NCBI GenBank assembly: GCA_027625915.1
Contig: JANTQA010000070.1
Span: 10,793,001-10,857,000, forward strand
Length of the DNA: 64,000 nucleotides
Direction of reading: 5' to 3'
Source: Anaeramoeba flamelloides
Lineage: Eukaryota; Metamonada; Anaeramoebidae
Each line of letters opens with the position of its first letter. Position 1 is the first letter of the stretch. Positions 1 to 12,199 of this stretch are shown here, one piece after another. A program made the translations under genes and the position numbers. The notes under the pieces are model-generated. The model saw nothing but the letters and a program-made list of their open reading frames with translations, had not been told where the DNA came from and did no database searches.

Positions 1-779
1 CCTTCAAAAAACCAATAAAAAAAATTTCAATAGTTTTGACTATTAACCAAAAAATATTTTCATATCAAAAATATTCCAAAATAAAATAATAAGTTAGTCT
101 CAATAGTCTTGTTTTCATTCTTAGTGAATTTCTGAAAAGATAATCTTCTTTCAACAATAAGATTGTTTTGATTTCAAATTCATTTTAGAAAAAAAGTGAA
201 ACTTGTTTTAAGGTGCAAGTAAACATTAAAAATCTTCCAGTAAATTTAAAGTCAACTCCAAATAAAATTTCACCACTTTTCGAAATGTGAAAAAAAAGTA
301 AAAATCTGATTACTATAATAGCAAATTTACTTTTAATACAATTTTCTAGAAATAAATTATTGTTTGGAAAAGTTTGATGCAATTTTTCTCATTTTTGAAA
401 AGTTAAAAAGCCAAGATAATACTGGATTCAAAAAAAAAAAACATTTTCTTTCAAAAAGAAAGAAATCTTATAGACCTTGAAAAAAAGTGTTCAAAAATAC
501 AACTTTATTAATAAAACCACTAAGTTCTATAATAACTCAGTTTAAAAAATCCCCTTAATTTCAAAAAAAAAAAATTTACAATTATTATTTTTACCTTGAA
601 AAAATATATCTTTTTTTTAATTCATATAGCAGTTAAAATCAATTTTTCCTTATTATTGACAAAAAAATATCATAAAAACCAAACAGTCAAATTAAAAATC
701 CTCAGAAAATATATTTTTAAAACCTGGAAACTACTACTTATAATCAAAAGGAAATAATTTTTAATTTGATTATTTATAA

Positions 780-1100
780 ACAATAATAAATGAGATAATC
801 TAAATTTTTACAAAAAGTTATTAATAACATAAAGATTACTAATATCAAAAGACTAGGATTATTATTTCTCTATTTTTACCACTATTTTCATAAAAATAAA
901 AACCAATTCAAATTATTAATTTTTGTAATAAAAAAAAACAGTAGATATATAAAATAATTGATTTTAACAATAAGATTACATAGGGGATAATCTGAATATT
1001 TGAAGAAATATATTACCTAATCTTTTAAATTTCTCGAAATTTAATAAATATTTGTGAATAAAAGAAAGGATTGATTGTTTCTAATCTTTAAGAATTTAAT
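780..1100. repeat. Dispersed repeat, inverted copy at 19.56-19.87 kb
   Basis: About 300 bases here match the reverse complement of about 19560-19870. The clearest shared part is a stretch reading CTAATCTT, then AAATTTC, then AATAAATATTTGTGAATA near 1017-1060. Its partner lies near 19590-19645. No coding potential or clear terminal repeats are visible, so this is an unclassified interspersed repeat. Confidence 0.5.
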
Positions 1101-1445
1101 ATTTCATTTATTTTAACTGTATTTTTAAAATAAGATTATAAAGTTCCAGGTATTTTGTTCATTCAAATGATCAGAAATTTCAAAAAGTGAGATTTCATCA
1201 AAATAAAAATTTTTTTGTCACTTTTTCTTTTAATCATTTTTCGGATCCAAATAACGGATAAAAGATCTTTTTCATGGAAATTTTTTCAAGAAATGAGCTT
1301 GTTTAAAAATGAAAACTTATTTCTCTAAAGTTGATAAATGAAGGTGTTTATTGGGCTTAATTGTGTCTTTGTGTGGTATTAATTAGACTATTTCCCTTTT
1401 GAGAAAAAAAATAAATAAGAGTCACGAATCCCTTAAAAACAAATA

Positions 1446-1851
1446 AAGGATTGTGTAAAATAAAGCCCGTAAGGTACATGCAAAATTATGTAAATATGAC
1501 CTTTATCTCTTTAGATCGAGAAGAGCTATTATATTTCAAATTGTTAGGAATTGTAAATTCTACCTAGTCAGATTTCTAAACTTAAGTTGTTACTAAAAAC
1601 TAATATTGAATCCTTTTTGTTCGAACTTGATTTTTTCTGTTGTTTTGATTGTAACCTAGATAATAATTGCATTCGAAAAAGGGTGTGGTTGAGGTTTTTA
1701 CTACCACCTTACAATTAGTAATCTGGCTAGGTAAATTAAATATTCCTAAAAATTTGAAATATAATAGTTCTTCTTGATCTAAAGAGATAAAGGTTATATT
1801 TTCATAACTTTTTAAATTTACACTGGTAAGGACTGTATTTTAGATAATCCT
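1446..1851. repeat. Palindromic element (MITE-like) with arms of about 125 bases
   Basis: The left arm (about 1446-1575) and right arm (about 1720-1851) are imperfect reverse complements. For example CTTTATCTCTTTAGATC at 1501 faces GATCTAAAGAGATAAAG near 1776. Loop and arms contain no open frame. The structure fits a non-autonomous foldback DNA element; no target-site duplication could be fixed. Confidence 0.65.
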
Positions 1852-2287
1852 TAATAATGGTCTTTGAATTCTTAATGGGAAAAAACTTTTCCCTTCCTTT
1901 TAAGGATTTTTCTTTACTAAATTGATTCTCTAAGAAATTGGTATCAATTTGAGGTCTTTATTTTGTAAAGGAAAATATGAGAATTTAGTGAAAAGTTTTT
2001 CCCTTTTAAATCAAATATTAGTAATGCGAAAAAAACATTTACCCAAAACTTTGAGTATTGTTTGTTCCAAAAGCTATTAGAGATTCTTGGTTTTTGAAAT
2101 ACCCAATCATTGGACCGTTCAATTTACTTTTTTTTATTTTCAGGACAAACAAAATTCTAACAAATTTTGAGATTGAAAAGCAAACTTGTGCATTTGTAAA
2201 CCAATCATTTTTTAAATTTTAATCTTACAATAAATTTACTATTGATACATTCCATTATTTACCATTTCAGAAATAATAATAATAAAA

Positions 2288-5200
2288 ATGACTCTCAACT
2301 TTCCAATCCAACCAAAAAACAAAAAAGAAAAAACAATTTGGTGTGACGTTTGCCTCAAAGAAGATAATAAAAAGGTTGAAGCTAAAGTTTATTGCCAAAA
2401 CTGTGAAGAAAACCAATGCGAAAATTGCAATTTAGTTCACAAAAGCAGAAGATTTAGGAACCATGTAAGAACAGATCTTAAACAAGGTTTGTTATACTTT
2501 TTTATTTTTCTTTTTTCTTTTTCTTTTTCTTTTATTGGATTATTTTAAATTGGAACGAAAAACCAAATCATAAAAAAATTATTTTAGTTAATTTGATTGG
2601 GCAAATTTGAAAAAAAAAAAACTCTTTCTTTCTTTTTAATATTTTTCTTATTAATTAAGGACTGACCGTATTAATGTATTGTGTGAGTTGGATTATGATA
2701 CTTTATAAAAATAAATGATTTAAATGTTGGTTAATTAAGGAAATTCAAAAGATTTACAATTTTTAGGATTATTTTTAAGGAATATTCGAATTTTATGCTC
2801 TGTGAGGGTTGAAATAAAATACTATAAACAGAAAAAAAGCTTTAAAAGAATAGTGGTCAAAGGAAAGTCAAATAATTGCAATTGTTGTTGCGGATTTGGA
2901 AATTTTTTAGAAAATTTAATGAAAATTCTTAAAAGTATATTGATTTGAAAAAAAACTTTTGAATTTTCTTGAACAAAACAAGGCAAAATTGAAAAATCTA
3001 TTTTTTTTGATATTATGTCAAAAGCAACTTCACTTTCTTTTCAAAGTATATTTATATATTTGAACTAAACTCTCTCATACTTTTAAAAGAAAGTGGAATT
3101 ACCTATACATACTGGCATTTGAATAATAAATGAGAATAACTTTCACTTGATTTTTAATTTCCTTTTTCAAACAGAAACCACAAATGTCAACCATCTTCTT
3201 TGAAAACTCTATTTATTCAAGAAAAATATGGAGAAGAAAAATGAAGTGAAAATTTTTTCCCATTTAGAATTCAAATCCCAGTAATGAATTTTTGATTTTC
3301 TAAATTTGGGAGAATAATTTTGGATTTGACTAATGGAAAATTAAAATTAAATTTTTAAAAAAGATCTAAGATTTGGTGTTGTTTTTTTCTTATTCGATTG
3401 GATTTTTGATCTTTTAAATAGTAAAAAAACAAAATTTTATTTTTTATTTTTTGTTCGAACTTTTAAATATTTTTGTTATTTTTATTTAAGGGATTACCCC
3501 CTACAAAGAAAAGCCTAAGATTAAATTATGTTTTTATTGGGTGTAAATTACATTAATGAGCCATGGTTCAAATGCCTCTAAAAAATCGATTAGTCAAGTA
3601 GTAATCTTTGTTGATCGCATCAATTAAAAATCACCTTTTTATTCGTAAAAAAAACCCAACAATTTCAGAAAAAAATCTGCATTTGTCCACAAATTTAAAG
3701 GACGAGTTATCAATATTCAGACTCCAAAGTTGCAAAATATCTCTCTTAAATTTGTCTCGAAATGTAGATTTGTTTCTAAAAAATTCTATGTTGCTTAAAA
3801 ATTTTTATATTCACCCAATAGATTTTTTTGACCAATTATTTCTCAAATCATGGAAATATATTGATTATATAAGCAACTTTAGAAAAAGAAAACAAAACGA
3901 ATCAGTCTTTTATTTTTTTTTTTTTGTTGATGATTATTGAGTTAATCTTTGAAATTAGATAATTCGAAAAATAGTTACTTTTGCAAGTTCTAAAGATGAA
4001 TTATTAAATACTGTAAAACTATTATTTTGAGTTTCAGTATTTTGATTTGGAAAAGGATTTTTCAAATAAATTTCAAAAATTTCATTTTTTTAATTGTGAT
4101 CCTTCGTACAAAATTTAATAATTTAATGTTCAATAATATTTATAATATATATATTCAAAGTCACATAAACTATTTGAGCCATGATACTCTAATATCATTT
4201 ACACCCAATTACAACATACTTTGATTCTAGAAAAATTTATGTTGACTGTTGTGGAAAAAAAGTGAAACTGGAAAAAAAGTGAAATACGGTTTTTAATTGG
4301 GAACATTACTGGAAATGAAAAGTAAAATCAATAAAAAGAAGAAACCAATTAACTTCAAATAATAACCCATTATATTATTTTCAATCAACCCAACAAATAC
4401 AATTTAAATCTACTTTTTTTATAGAAATTGTTGTTTTGGTTTTGGAGATCTCAAAAATAGTCAATTTTTTTCAACAAATTTTAAATAATTGATCAATCAA
4501 AGAAAAACCCGTCATAAAAGATAGTATTAAAAAAACTGTTATTGTGCTGAATACTTCATTTTGTCTTAATTTATTTATTTATTCTTTTTTTCATTGATCT
4601 TACTTTGAATTTTCAGTAATGTTCCCAATTAAAAACCGTGGTTGAACTTTTTTTCCAGTTTCACTTTTTTTCCACAATGGTGAGGCTAAACCCTTACAAT
4701 TAAATAAATTTTTTTAAATTTGTAAAATCTCCTAAAATTTTTTTGATACTAACTACCTACCGTTCAACAGCCTTTTTGTTTTTGATTTTATTGTGTTGAA
4801 ATGCCCAAGAAACAACAATTAAAATTCTATTTCCAACTTCAAAAGATCCAATTAAGTAAAATTCAAATCTTTGGTAAAATGCCAATCTAGGTAGTACTCC
4901 CAATTTAAAATTTGCATTCTGGAAGGAATTCAAAAATTTTTTTTTCGGAATGTCATTGTATAAATAACAGCTTATTTCAAACTGGTATACCTAATGAAAT
5001 GTGTGTGAAATAACTCAAACCACCACCTAATTAGAAACATTATGATCTCAAAATTTCTAATTATTTTTACTATTACTAGCTCGATCGGAATATTTCGTTA
5101 ACCTAAACAAACAAAATTCTAAAAAAGAAAGAAAACTTAATAGGCTTATTGATCCCAAAAAAAGAAGTAAAAAACCAAATCAAAAACTTTGACAAGTGGT

Positions 5201-8200
5201 TTTTCGTCGTTTTAAATGATCTTTTGATTTGGTTCCTTCTTCAAAAAACTTGGTAAGCAAATACCAAAAGTTAAAAATTTAACCTTTCCAGGTAAGACAC
5301 ATCATGGCTGTATTGGAAAAGAGAAGTTTTGTATTAAATAAAGGAAAAAATCACCATAAGCCATTTTCATACACTTTTATTTTTATTCCCAACGAAACGA
5401 AAACAATTCCAAAGAAAAAATACAACAAAAAAGAATCTGGATTTAGTTTCACTAGAAAAGATAGTAATAGGAATTCTTTATTTTTCTTATAATGCTATTA
5501 GGAATCATTGTGAGAAAATAACAAAGAGGTTAAATTTATCTCAAAAATGTCTTTTCCTAACTCAAAATTTTCCAAAAAATAAAACCCAAAATTTTAGAGT
5601 TAGCAAGATCTCGGAACTCGAGTTTCTTCTAAGTTCTTAAATATATTTCTGTGTATAAAAATAGTATCCACGTACAAAAAAACATGAATAAACCTTAATC
5701 TATTTTTACTTTTTTGTCTTATTGTTTTGCATCATTAATGTTTTTTTTTCTCTATTGGTTGTTTTTTTTAAAGTACCGTACATGATTAAAAAAATAATCA
5801 GAATGAAAAAAACTGTGAAGAGATCTTTTTTCATTTGTTATGTTTCTCAATTTAATTTGTGAACCAAATTAGCAAAAGTGTTGTTTAATTTTACCCAAAA
5901 TGTTTTTTTTTATTTAAAATTAATAAAAAAGAATATAAGTCAATCAAGATGAAAGATACTTAATAAGGGTGACTATCCTTTTTGGTTTTTCTTATTTCCG
6001 TTTGATCAATAAAGATTGTTCAAATAGATTTTCTTAAGGATCTATTCATTTATTGTGGATTTGCTCTCAACTCAATGGGTAACTTGACGCCTTCAAAAAG
6101 GATATGTGAAATTGCACTTCTTTTGATTTACAAAACTCAAATCATAACAAAAAAAAATTTTTTAGGATCTCAATTGCCAAAAAATTCTATTAACAAAAAA
6201 AAAGAATACAAAAATTCCACAAATTTCAAAAAATTCAACTTTTGAAAAACAAAATTCTAAAAGAAATCTCAATTTCAAAAAATCCACGTTCAAAAAAAGT
6301 TTAAAAGGCATTTACAATTCCAAAAAATCAAATTCCAAAAAAAAAATCACTCGTTCCTTATTTTAAATTTTCTAAAGGGTTAAATTTTTACAATTTGAAA
6401 CAAATTGTTTTCTTTTGAAGTAACAAAATCAATTTAATTTGTTTTAATCTAATTTGTGGTTTTATGATCCCCTCGATAATTTAACAGAATAAGGATTTTT
6501 TAACATTCTTGAGATACAAAAATAACTCCGTTAAAAAATAGAAAAAAAAATGAAAAAAAAAAAATCTTTGAGATCTCAAAAAAACCAAAAGAGTGATACT
6601 TCGAAACTTACACAGTTGTTTTCAAAATTATATATTCTAACGATTTAAATTAGAAATTGAGGGTCTCTCTTTGGCTCTATTTTTCTTTGTTGATTTTTTG
6701 AGATCTATCATACATCACATGTTGACTAGTTTTTGATTAGTATTTTGTTCTTATAAAAATTCTAATTTTTTTTTTTCCATTATAATAAATATTGTTGGTC
6801 TAAATCATTCGACCCTTAATTCCCAAATATCTTTGATCAAAAGTTTATTTTGTAAAATTTAATTTCGTCTTAAAACAGAAACACAATTTCAAAGTAAAAT
6901 TTGTAAATGAATTTTAAAACTTTTATATTTATAACTATCCTTTTTAATAACATACAAATATTTTTCAATATGTCGAATAAATCAATTTTTTAGGTTAATC
7001 AAAAGAATTATCTCAAAAGAGAAAAAAAACTCTTTACATTAATATTCCTAGCAATAAAAACTATATATTTGTGCAATAATGATGGAAATGACAATAAATG
7101 ATGTAAAAAATTGTGATAATGCAAGAATTAGTACTAGTATAATTATTTACTATTTTTTAAAAAATCTAAAAAAAAATTTGACCTCAATTCCAAAAAAATT
7201 TTAATTCTAGGTTTCTTCGTCTGTCAGAATTTTTTGACACTTGGAATATACAAAATTTGGATGTAGAGAATATCATCAATAACATATTTTAGAATTTTTG
7301 CCCTGTTGTCCTGAAAGACTGATACCTTAACATTTTTTTTTTTTTGATCCAAAAAACAGATAACCTTCTTTATTGTTTTGATTTGAATTGGAAACAAACA
7401 CTTTGTGATAATTATGAGGATGGGAAAGAAGAACACAAAAAAAAAATGAGCTTTTTAGAAATAATATAATATGTTATTGAGAAGTTTGAAGAACGACAAT
7501 TAATATCATCTTAATCATGAGAACAAGTTCATAGTTTTTAAGTCTGGAATGTAATCCAAAACAAAGAATTATTATGAGGGGGATTTTTGAACAAAGGAAA
7601 CAATATGAGTTGAGATTTATTTTTGGAATTCAGAATCAAACTCAACACAATAAAGAACACACAATAAAAACAAATAAAAGCAAAAACAAAAAAAAAACTA
7701 ATTTATTATTTGTTAAATGGTACTTTACAAAAAATTAGTCTTCAAAGGATCTTTTTTCCTCCTCAATGAATTATTAAAAGCATTAATATTAAACGTTAAA
7801 TTGTTTCTAGTGAAGACAAAACCCGTTTTAAATTCTCCAGAGACAAACTAGATTATCCATCATTTCAATAGAATCTATTTCCTCTTTTATTTTCAATGTT
7901 TGTTAGAATCATCCAAAATCGATCAAATATAAAAGGACATATTTGCCAAGAGTTCTTAATAATGAATGGTTTTTACCATATTCCTCTAAAATTGAATTGA
8001 TATTTCAGGATTAAAAATAATACTTTTTTTTTTTATTTTAAAAAAATCAGAAAATTTTTAATTTTTTTTTTTGAAATCCTACAAAAACAGGCTTTTTCTC
8101 TTTAATTTCTTTGAAAAACTAGACTAGACATTTTTTTTTTTTTGTAAAAGAAAAAGGTTTTCAATCAAAACAAGAAAAATCTCAAAATCTTTTAACATCT

Positions 8201-11049
8201 ACTACAATAATATCTTAAACTTTTCAGAGTTCTAAACTCTTTCTTATCTGTAGTTAACCAAAGTTTTTAGTACTCAAAATTTGACAAATAAAAAGGTTTT
8301 TGTTAAAAAAACAAAAAAAGGAAATGTCAAATAAATTGAGAACACACAATAGAAATTTATATTGTTTAATAAAACTAAAATTCATTTATACTAGGAAATT
8401 TCAAAATAAAATAAAAGAAAAATTTTCATATATATTATTGTTTTTTTTTCTTCTTTAATTTTTTTTTTTCTTCCAATTCAGTTGCCTTATTTTGGTTCAA
8501 TTATTTAATTCTAGATTTATTTTTCTTTTCCCTTCTTTATTATTTTTTCTTTTCAATTTTTATCGATTTTTTTTTTCTTCTTTCTTTCTCATATTCATTT
8601 TTCAATTGTTCTTTTACTTTTCAGGAAAATTCAAGAAAAAAACACAATAAATATCAATATTTAATTAAATATAATTGTGTTAATCTCTATAATATATTTT
8701 CCTTAATCTGCTACTTAATTAAATAATTTTCTTTTGTATATTCATCATATTTATAAATAAAAACAATATTTTTACTCTTCTTCTTTCTCAAAAAATAGCA
8801 AAAACAACAGATGATCAAGATCAAGATCCAGCTGATTCGAATGATAATTTCACTGAAAAATGTCCAATCCATCAAAAGAGTAAACTCTCCAGATATTGTA
8901 AGAATTGCCAAAAATTAATATGTGACGAATGTGGCTTTGAACATATAAACCATGAAACAATTTCATTTGATCAGTCAATGGATTTTTATCAAGAATTAAT
9001 CAAAGAACAAAAACAATGCACTCAAAATCATTTTGAAAGAATCAATGAAAACCTTGAACAATTAAATAATTCTGAAAAGGGGATGAAATCTAATAAAGAA
9101 AAGATTTTAGGAGAAATATCAAATTTTTATTTGAAGCAAAAAAAATTATTAGATTTACTTGAACAAAATGAAATAAAATTAACTAATGATTTTTTTGAAC
9201 AAATTTCATCAATTATGAAAATTGAAAAACAAAAAATCAATAATTCAAAATCTACAACCCAAAAAATTCTTAATGAATTTAAAAAATTAGAAACAAATAT
9301 TAATCAATCAAATTCCATTGGATTTTTTAAATTATTTTCTGAAATGCAATTAACCAAAAGTTTGAATTTTCTTTGTTTTTCTTTTTAAATATTTTTGATT
9401 ATTTAATAATTTATTTTTTTATTTTTTAACATTTCTTTCAATTATTATTTTTAAAAATTTTTAAATATGTTTAAGAATCAAAAAAAAACAATAAAATAGC
9501 CCAAGAAAAACCAAATCCACAATTCTCAGGATTATGTAATAAACACAAAAATAAACCTTATCAATATTTTTGTATTGATCATAAGAAATTATTATGTGTT
9601 GATTGTCGAACTCTAAATCATAGAAAATGCAATCAAGTAGTTAATTTCAAAGTAGGATATGAAATAATCCAAAATAAATTGGAAAAATTAATAAAAAAAA
9701 TAAATTCAATCAATGAGAAAAAATTAGAATTTGTACAAAAAATTCAAAGCGAAAAATTAAAATGCTTAAAAGAAAAACAAATAAATCTTGAATTGGTCAA
9801 AAAAAATTATCAAAAAATAAATAAATTAACCCAATATCAATTCAAGAAAATGAATAAAGAAATATCAATTCAACAAAATGAAAAATTTATTCAATTAAAT
9901 AACCAATCAAATAAAATCCAAAAAGACATTGAAGTTTTTGAAGTATCCCAAATGATAATAAAAGAAATCGAAATATGCAAAAAATATAATGATTATCCAA
10001 AAATATTGCTCAATTTTTCTAAATTGAAACAATTATTACCAATTTTAAATAAAAATAAGAAGAATAAATTAATTTGCAATTCAAAATTTGATAGAATAAA
10101 TTTAATTCCAAATGATTTAAAGCATAATTTGAAAAATTGGAAATTAAATTTACCAATTGATCTCAATAAAACCAAAATCAATTTACCTGATGAAATCCAA
10201 TTAAAAAACAAATTGAAATTTTCAATTGTACTTAAAAATAAATTTAATGAAGTTATAAATGCCCAAAAATTCAATCCCAAAGCTGAAATTTTCAAATTAA
10301 ATTCAAAAGAAATAATCACTGAAATAACCAAATTTCAAGAAGGGAAAAAGCAAGAAAGAATTGGAGAATATTTATTCAAAAAAGAAGGAGAATATCAAAT
10401 AAATTTCTCAATAAATGGCCAAAAATTTCCAAAATCACCATTTAAAGTAAAAGTTATTGATCACATTTATTTAGAAGAATCAGAAATCCTTCAAAAAGAA
10501 AATAATCTAAAATTCAATCAAATTCTCGAAAAATGGATCAAAAAAGCTGGGTGTAAGTCAGATTTGCAAAGAAGATTCAATTCAAGAACAGATGGATGGA
10601 AAAATAAAACTTTCCATAAAAAATGTGACAACAAAGGAAAGTCCATTGTTCTAGTCAAATTAAAAAATAAATCCTTATTTGGGGGATTTGCGGCCACTGG
10701 TTGGAATTCAAAAATTGAATGTAAACAATCAAAAAGAAATAAATCCTTTCTTTTTTCCTTAATTAGTCTGGATCCAAATTTTACAGAACCTTTAAAAATG
10801 CATATTTATTTGAATACATTCAGAGAAATATATTGCGATCCAGATTGTGGACCAACATTTGGAAGAGGTAGTGATCTGAGTATAGGGCGCGGAAAAGAAG
10901 ATATGAATGAACATAACTATTCAAATCTAGGTGATACATATAAACCCCCATTTGGATATAAATTTGAATCAGCTAGAGCCCAGAATTTTTTAGCAGGTTC
11001 TCATAAATTTTGGGATATTTCACAAATTGAAATTTTTTGTGAAAAGTAA
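2288..11049 (+). CDS. Gene A: triple B-box, coiled-coil, filamin-repeat, TLDc-domain protein
   Basis: Three exons are inferred: 2288-2486, 8799-9359 and 9500-11049 (769 residues), joined by phase-1 GT-AG introns. Each exon carries one B-box-type zinc finger: residues about 19-60 (CDVC, CQNC, CENC), 88-120 (CPIH, CKNC, CDEC) and 266-305 (LCNKH, FCIDH, CVDC). A Lys/Glu/Asn-rich coiled coil follows (about 314-435), then a filamin-type Ig repeat (about 470-576, GEYQINFSI and KSPFKVKV). A C-terminal TLDc domain spans about 580-769 (RTDGW, LFGGFAATGW, FLFSLI, GPTFGRG, NFLAGS). The plan resembles TRIM proteins of the B-box/coiled-coil/filamin type, with TLDc in place of NHL and no RING seen. TLDc proteins of the Oxr1 class are known to act on the V-ATPase and in oxidative stress; a role here is inference. 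Gene C has the same three-exon plan. Joining exon 1 over 6.3 kb rests on matching phase and the gene C parallel. Confidence 0.78.
2885..3110. repeat. Dispersed repeat, direct copy at about 43.70-43.93 kb
   Basis: This shares a recognisable order of motifs with about 43695-43930 on the same strand: AAAATTTAATGAAAATT, TTAAAAGTATATTG, then AACAAGG, then AAAGTGGAA. The two lie in first introns of opposite-strand genes (A and C), so the match is in opposite sense to the genes. That suggests a mobile repeat and not inherited intron homology. Confidence 0.5.
3486..4696. mobile_element. MITE family M1, copy 1, interrupted by another element
   Basis: The left end starts near 3486 (TTAAGGGATTACC) and runs into ATTGGGTGTAAAT at 3536. 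The reverse complement of that motif lies at about 4199-4213, and the outermost right end (GGCTAAACCCTTA) appears only at about 4684-4696, after an inserted element (4249-4677). The inner terminal motif includes ATCAAAGTATGTTGT in better copies. Related copies lie at 14.02-14.81, 52.86-53.0 and 57.96-58.72 kb. No transposase frame is present. Confidence 0.65.
4249..4677. mobile_element. Palindromic element nested in M1 copy 1
   Basis: About 75-base terminal inverted repeats begin TTGTGGAAAAAAAGTGAAAC at the left and end with its complement at the right. They extend inwards to a shared GGGAACATTACTG motif. The element is 429 bases long and noncoding. It sits inside the right end of the M1 element, so it is the younger insertion. 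Part of its interior (about 4440-4600) resembles the block near 42.97-43.13 kb. Confidence 0.7.
6975..7340. repeat. Repeat block shared with 48.36-48.72 kb
   Basis: Both blocks carry, in the same order and strand, TCAATTTTTT, CAAAAGAATTA, AATAATGATGGAAAT and then GTAGAGAATATC with CAATAACATATTTTA. The second block lies just downstream of the RCC1-BTB pseudogene E. It is a dispersed duplicated segment of unknown nature; no coding frame is kept between copies. Confidence 0.6.
7500..8798. repeat. Segmental-duplication block upstream of exon 2 (gene A copy)
   Basis: This last 1.3 kb of intron 1 is shared with 15131-16908 upstream of pseudogene B and, inverted, with about 39800-41550 in intron 1 of gene C. 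The clearest landmark is TTATGAGGGGGATTTTTGAA at about 7572. Gene A lacks the LINE-derived insertion that B carries, so A shows the empty site near 8046-8061. Confidence 0.75.
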
Positions 11050-12199
11050 AAAAAGAAATATTTTTTTTTTTCAATTTTTCTTGTTTTTCTTTTTTTTTCC
11101 CTACTTTCTCCATGAATTCAATAAGTTTCTCTTTTTTAGTTCAAAATTATTTGAAAAATAAATATTAAAATTTTTCATTTTAATTTTTTATTATTTTGAT
11201 TTTGCTCTCGTGTTTAGACATCCAGGTTTAAATTTTACACAATTCTTGTAGGTTCTAAATAAATGAATTTCTCTGAATATTTTATAGGGTATTTCAAAAA
11301 AGAAATCTTAATATTTTTTTTTGGACTTTTTTCCTTATTTAAATTTCGAATTTTTGAAAATGTTACTTTACTCATCTTTTTGTTTTTTAAATGTTTGGGG
11401 AAGATAAAAGGAATAAAGAATAATTATAAAAATTGAAAGACTTGTTCTGAATTAGATTTTAAACAAAATCGATCATTTAATGTTCAGTGGTTGTTCTGAT
11501 TAGATATTAAGCCATTTATACCAAAAGGAAGTGAATTGAAGTTAACCAGAGTAACTGAAGGGTTTTGAAATCAAGAAGTGACTTATACAAACTGAATCGA
11601 ATCTAATTGAACTTTCAAAATAATCTGTAAATTTGTTACTTGGAATAGGTTTTTTTCTGTTGTTTCGGTATCTTGGTCTAGGATTTTTCAAAAACAAGAA
11701 AAGTGAAACATGTATAAAAAAAAACAATAAACAAAGAAAAAAAGCAAAGTAACTGAAAAGTAAATTGCCAAAATCACCAATTCTTGTTCTCAAATACTCA
11801 GCACTTCTTTTATTTGTACCTCAGTGGTAAAGTTCTAATTTAAAATTTAAGAAAGTAATTTATTTCATATGATCTGTAGTTTTTCAAATATTAGACCTCT
11901 TTTTTAAAAATTATGGTGGTGATCCAGAAAAATTTCGTACACAAAAGCAAACAAGCACAATCCATTCAAAACTTGGGATACAAAATAAAATGTTTGGTAA
12001 AGTTTATGTTTTTTTTTAGCTATTATCATTTCTTATTTGTTTTTCACTTTTTCTGATCTTTGTTTCAAAATAATTTTTTATTTATTTTCTGAAATAAAAG
12101 ATATTTTATCGGGTATAATTTTGTCTTTATTTTGTTATAGAATAAAAAAATCTAAAAAATTTAAGATATTAATAAGGTTTCAATCAAGTTCCAACTAGT
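11050..12199. other. Spacer downstream of gene A
   Basis: AT-rich sequence follows the gene A stop, with T-rich tracts that could serve 3'-end formation. Frames such as the minus-strand one around 11542-11793 are low-complexity and match nothing known. No gene is called. Confidence 0.5.

Larger units (their letters stand above)
1..2287. other. AT-rich spacer upstream of gene A
   Basis: No convincing coding region is seen here. The open frames are short, made of AAA/TTT codons and unlike any family I know. The stretch holds a dispersed repeat at about 780-1100 and a palindrome at about 1446-1851, listed separately. A weaker inverted pair lies at about 1856-2030, with a G3A6-type motif facing its complement. 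The promoter of gene A should lie in the last few hundred bases, but no element can be named. Confidence 0.6.
2487..8798 (+). other. Intron 1 of gene A (6312 bases)
   Basis: The donor is GTTTGTTA after AACAAG at 2486 and the acceptor is AAAAAATAG ending at 8798; both leave phase 1. The intron is about 45 times longer than intron 2 (140 bases). It holds a repeat at 2885-3110, a MITE at 3486-4696 with a second element nested inside, and a block at 6975-7340 also found near pseudogene E. The segment 7500-8798 is shared with copies B and C. Between about 4700 and 6970 I see only AT-rich sequence with short chance frames. An unrecognised extra exon cannot be excluded. Confidence 0.65.

Noticed and set aside
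5304-5492. 62-residue frame inside intron 1 of gene A
   Set aside because: No domain, no paralogue in the gene C intron, and no splice sites that would join it in phase.
9993-10331. Minus-strand open frame over gene A exon 3, with similar ones at 18135-18350 and, on the plus strand, 38278-38613
   Set aside because: It mirrors the filamin/coiled-coil coding strand and recurs only because the family recurs; the sense strand carries clear domains.
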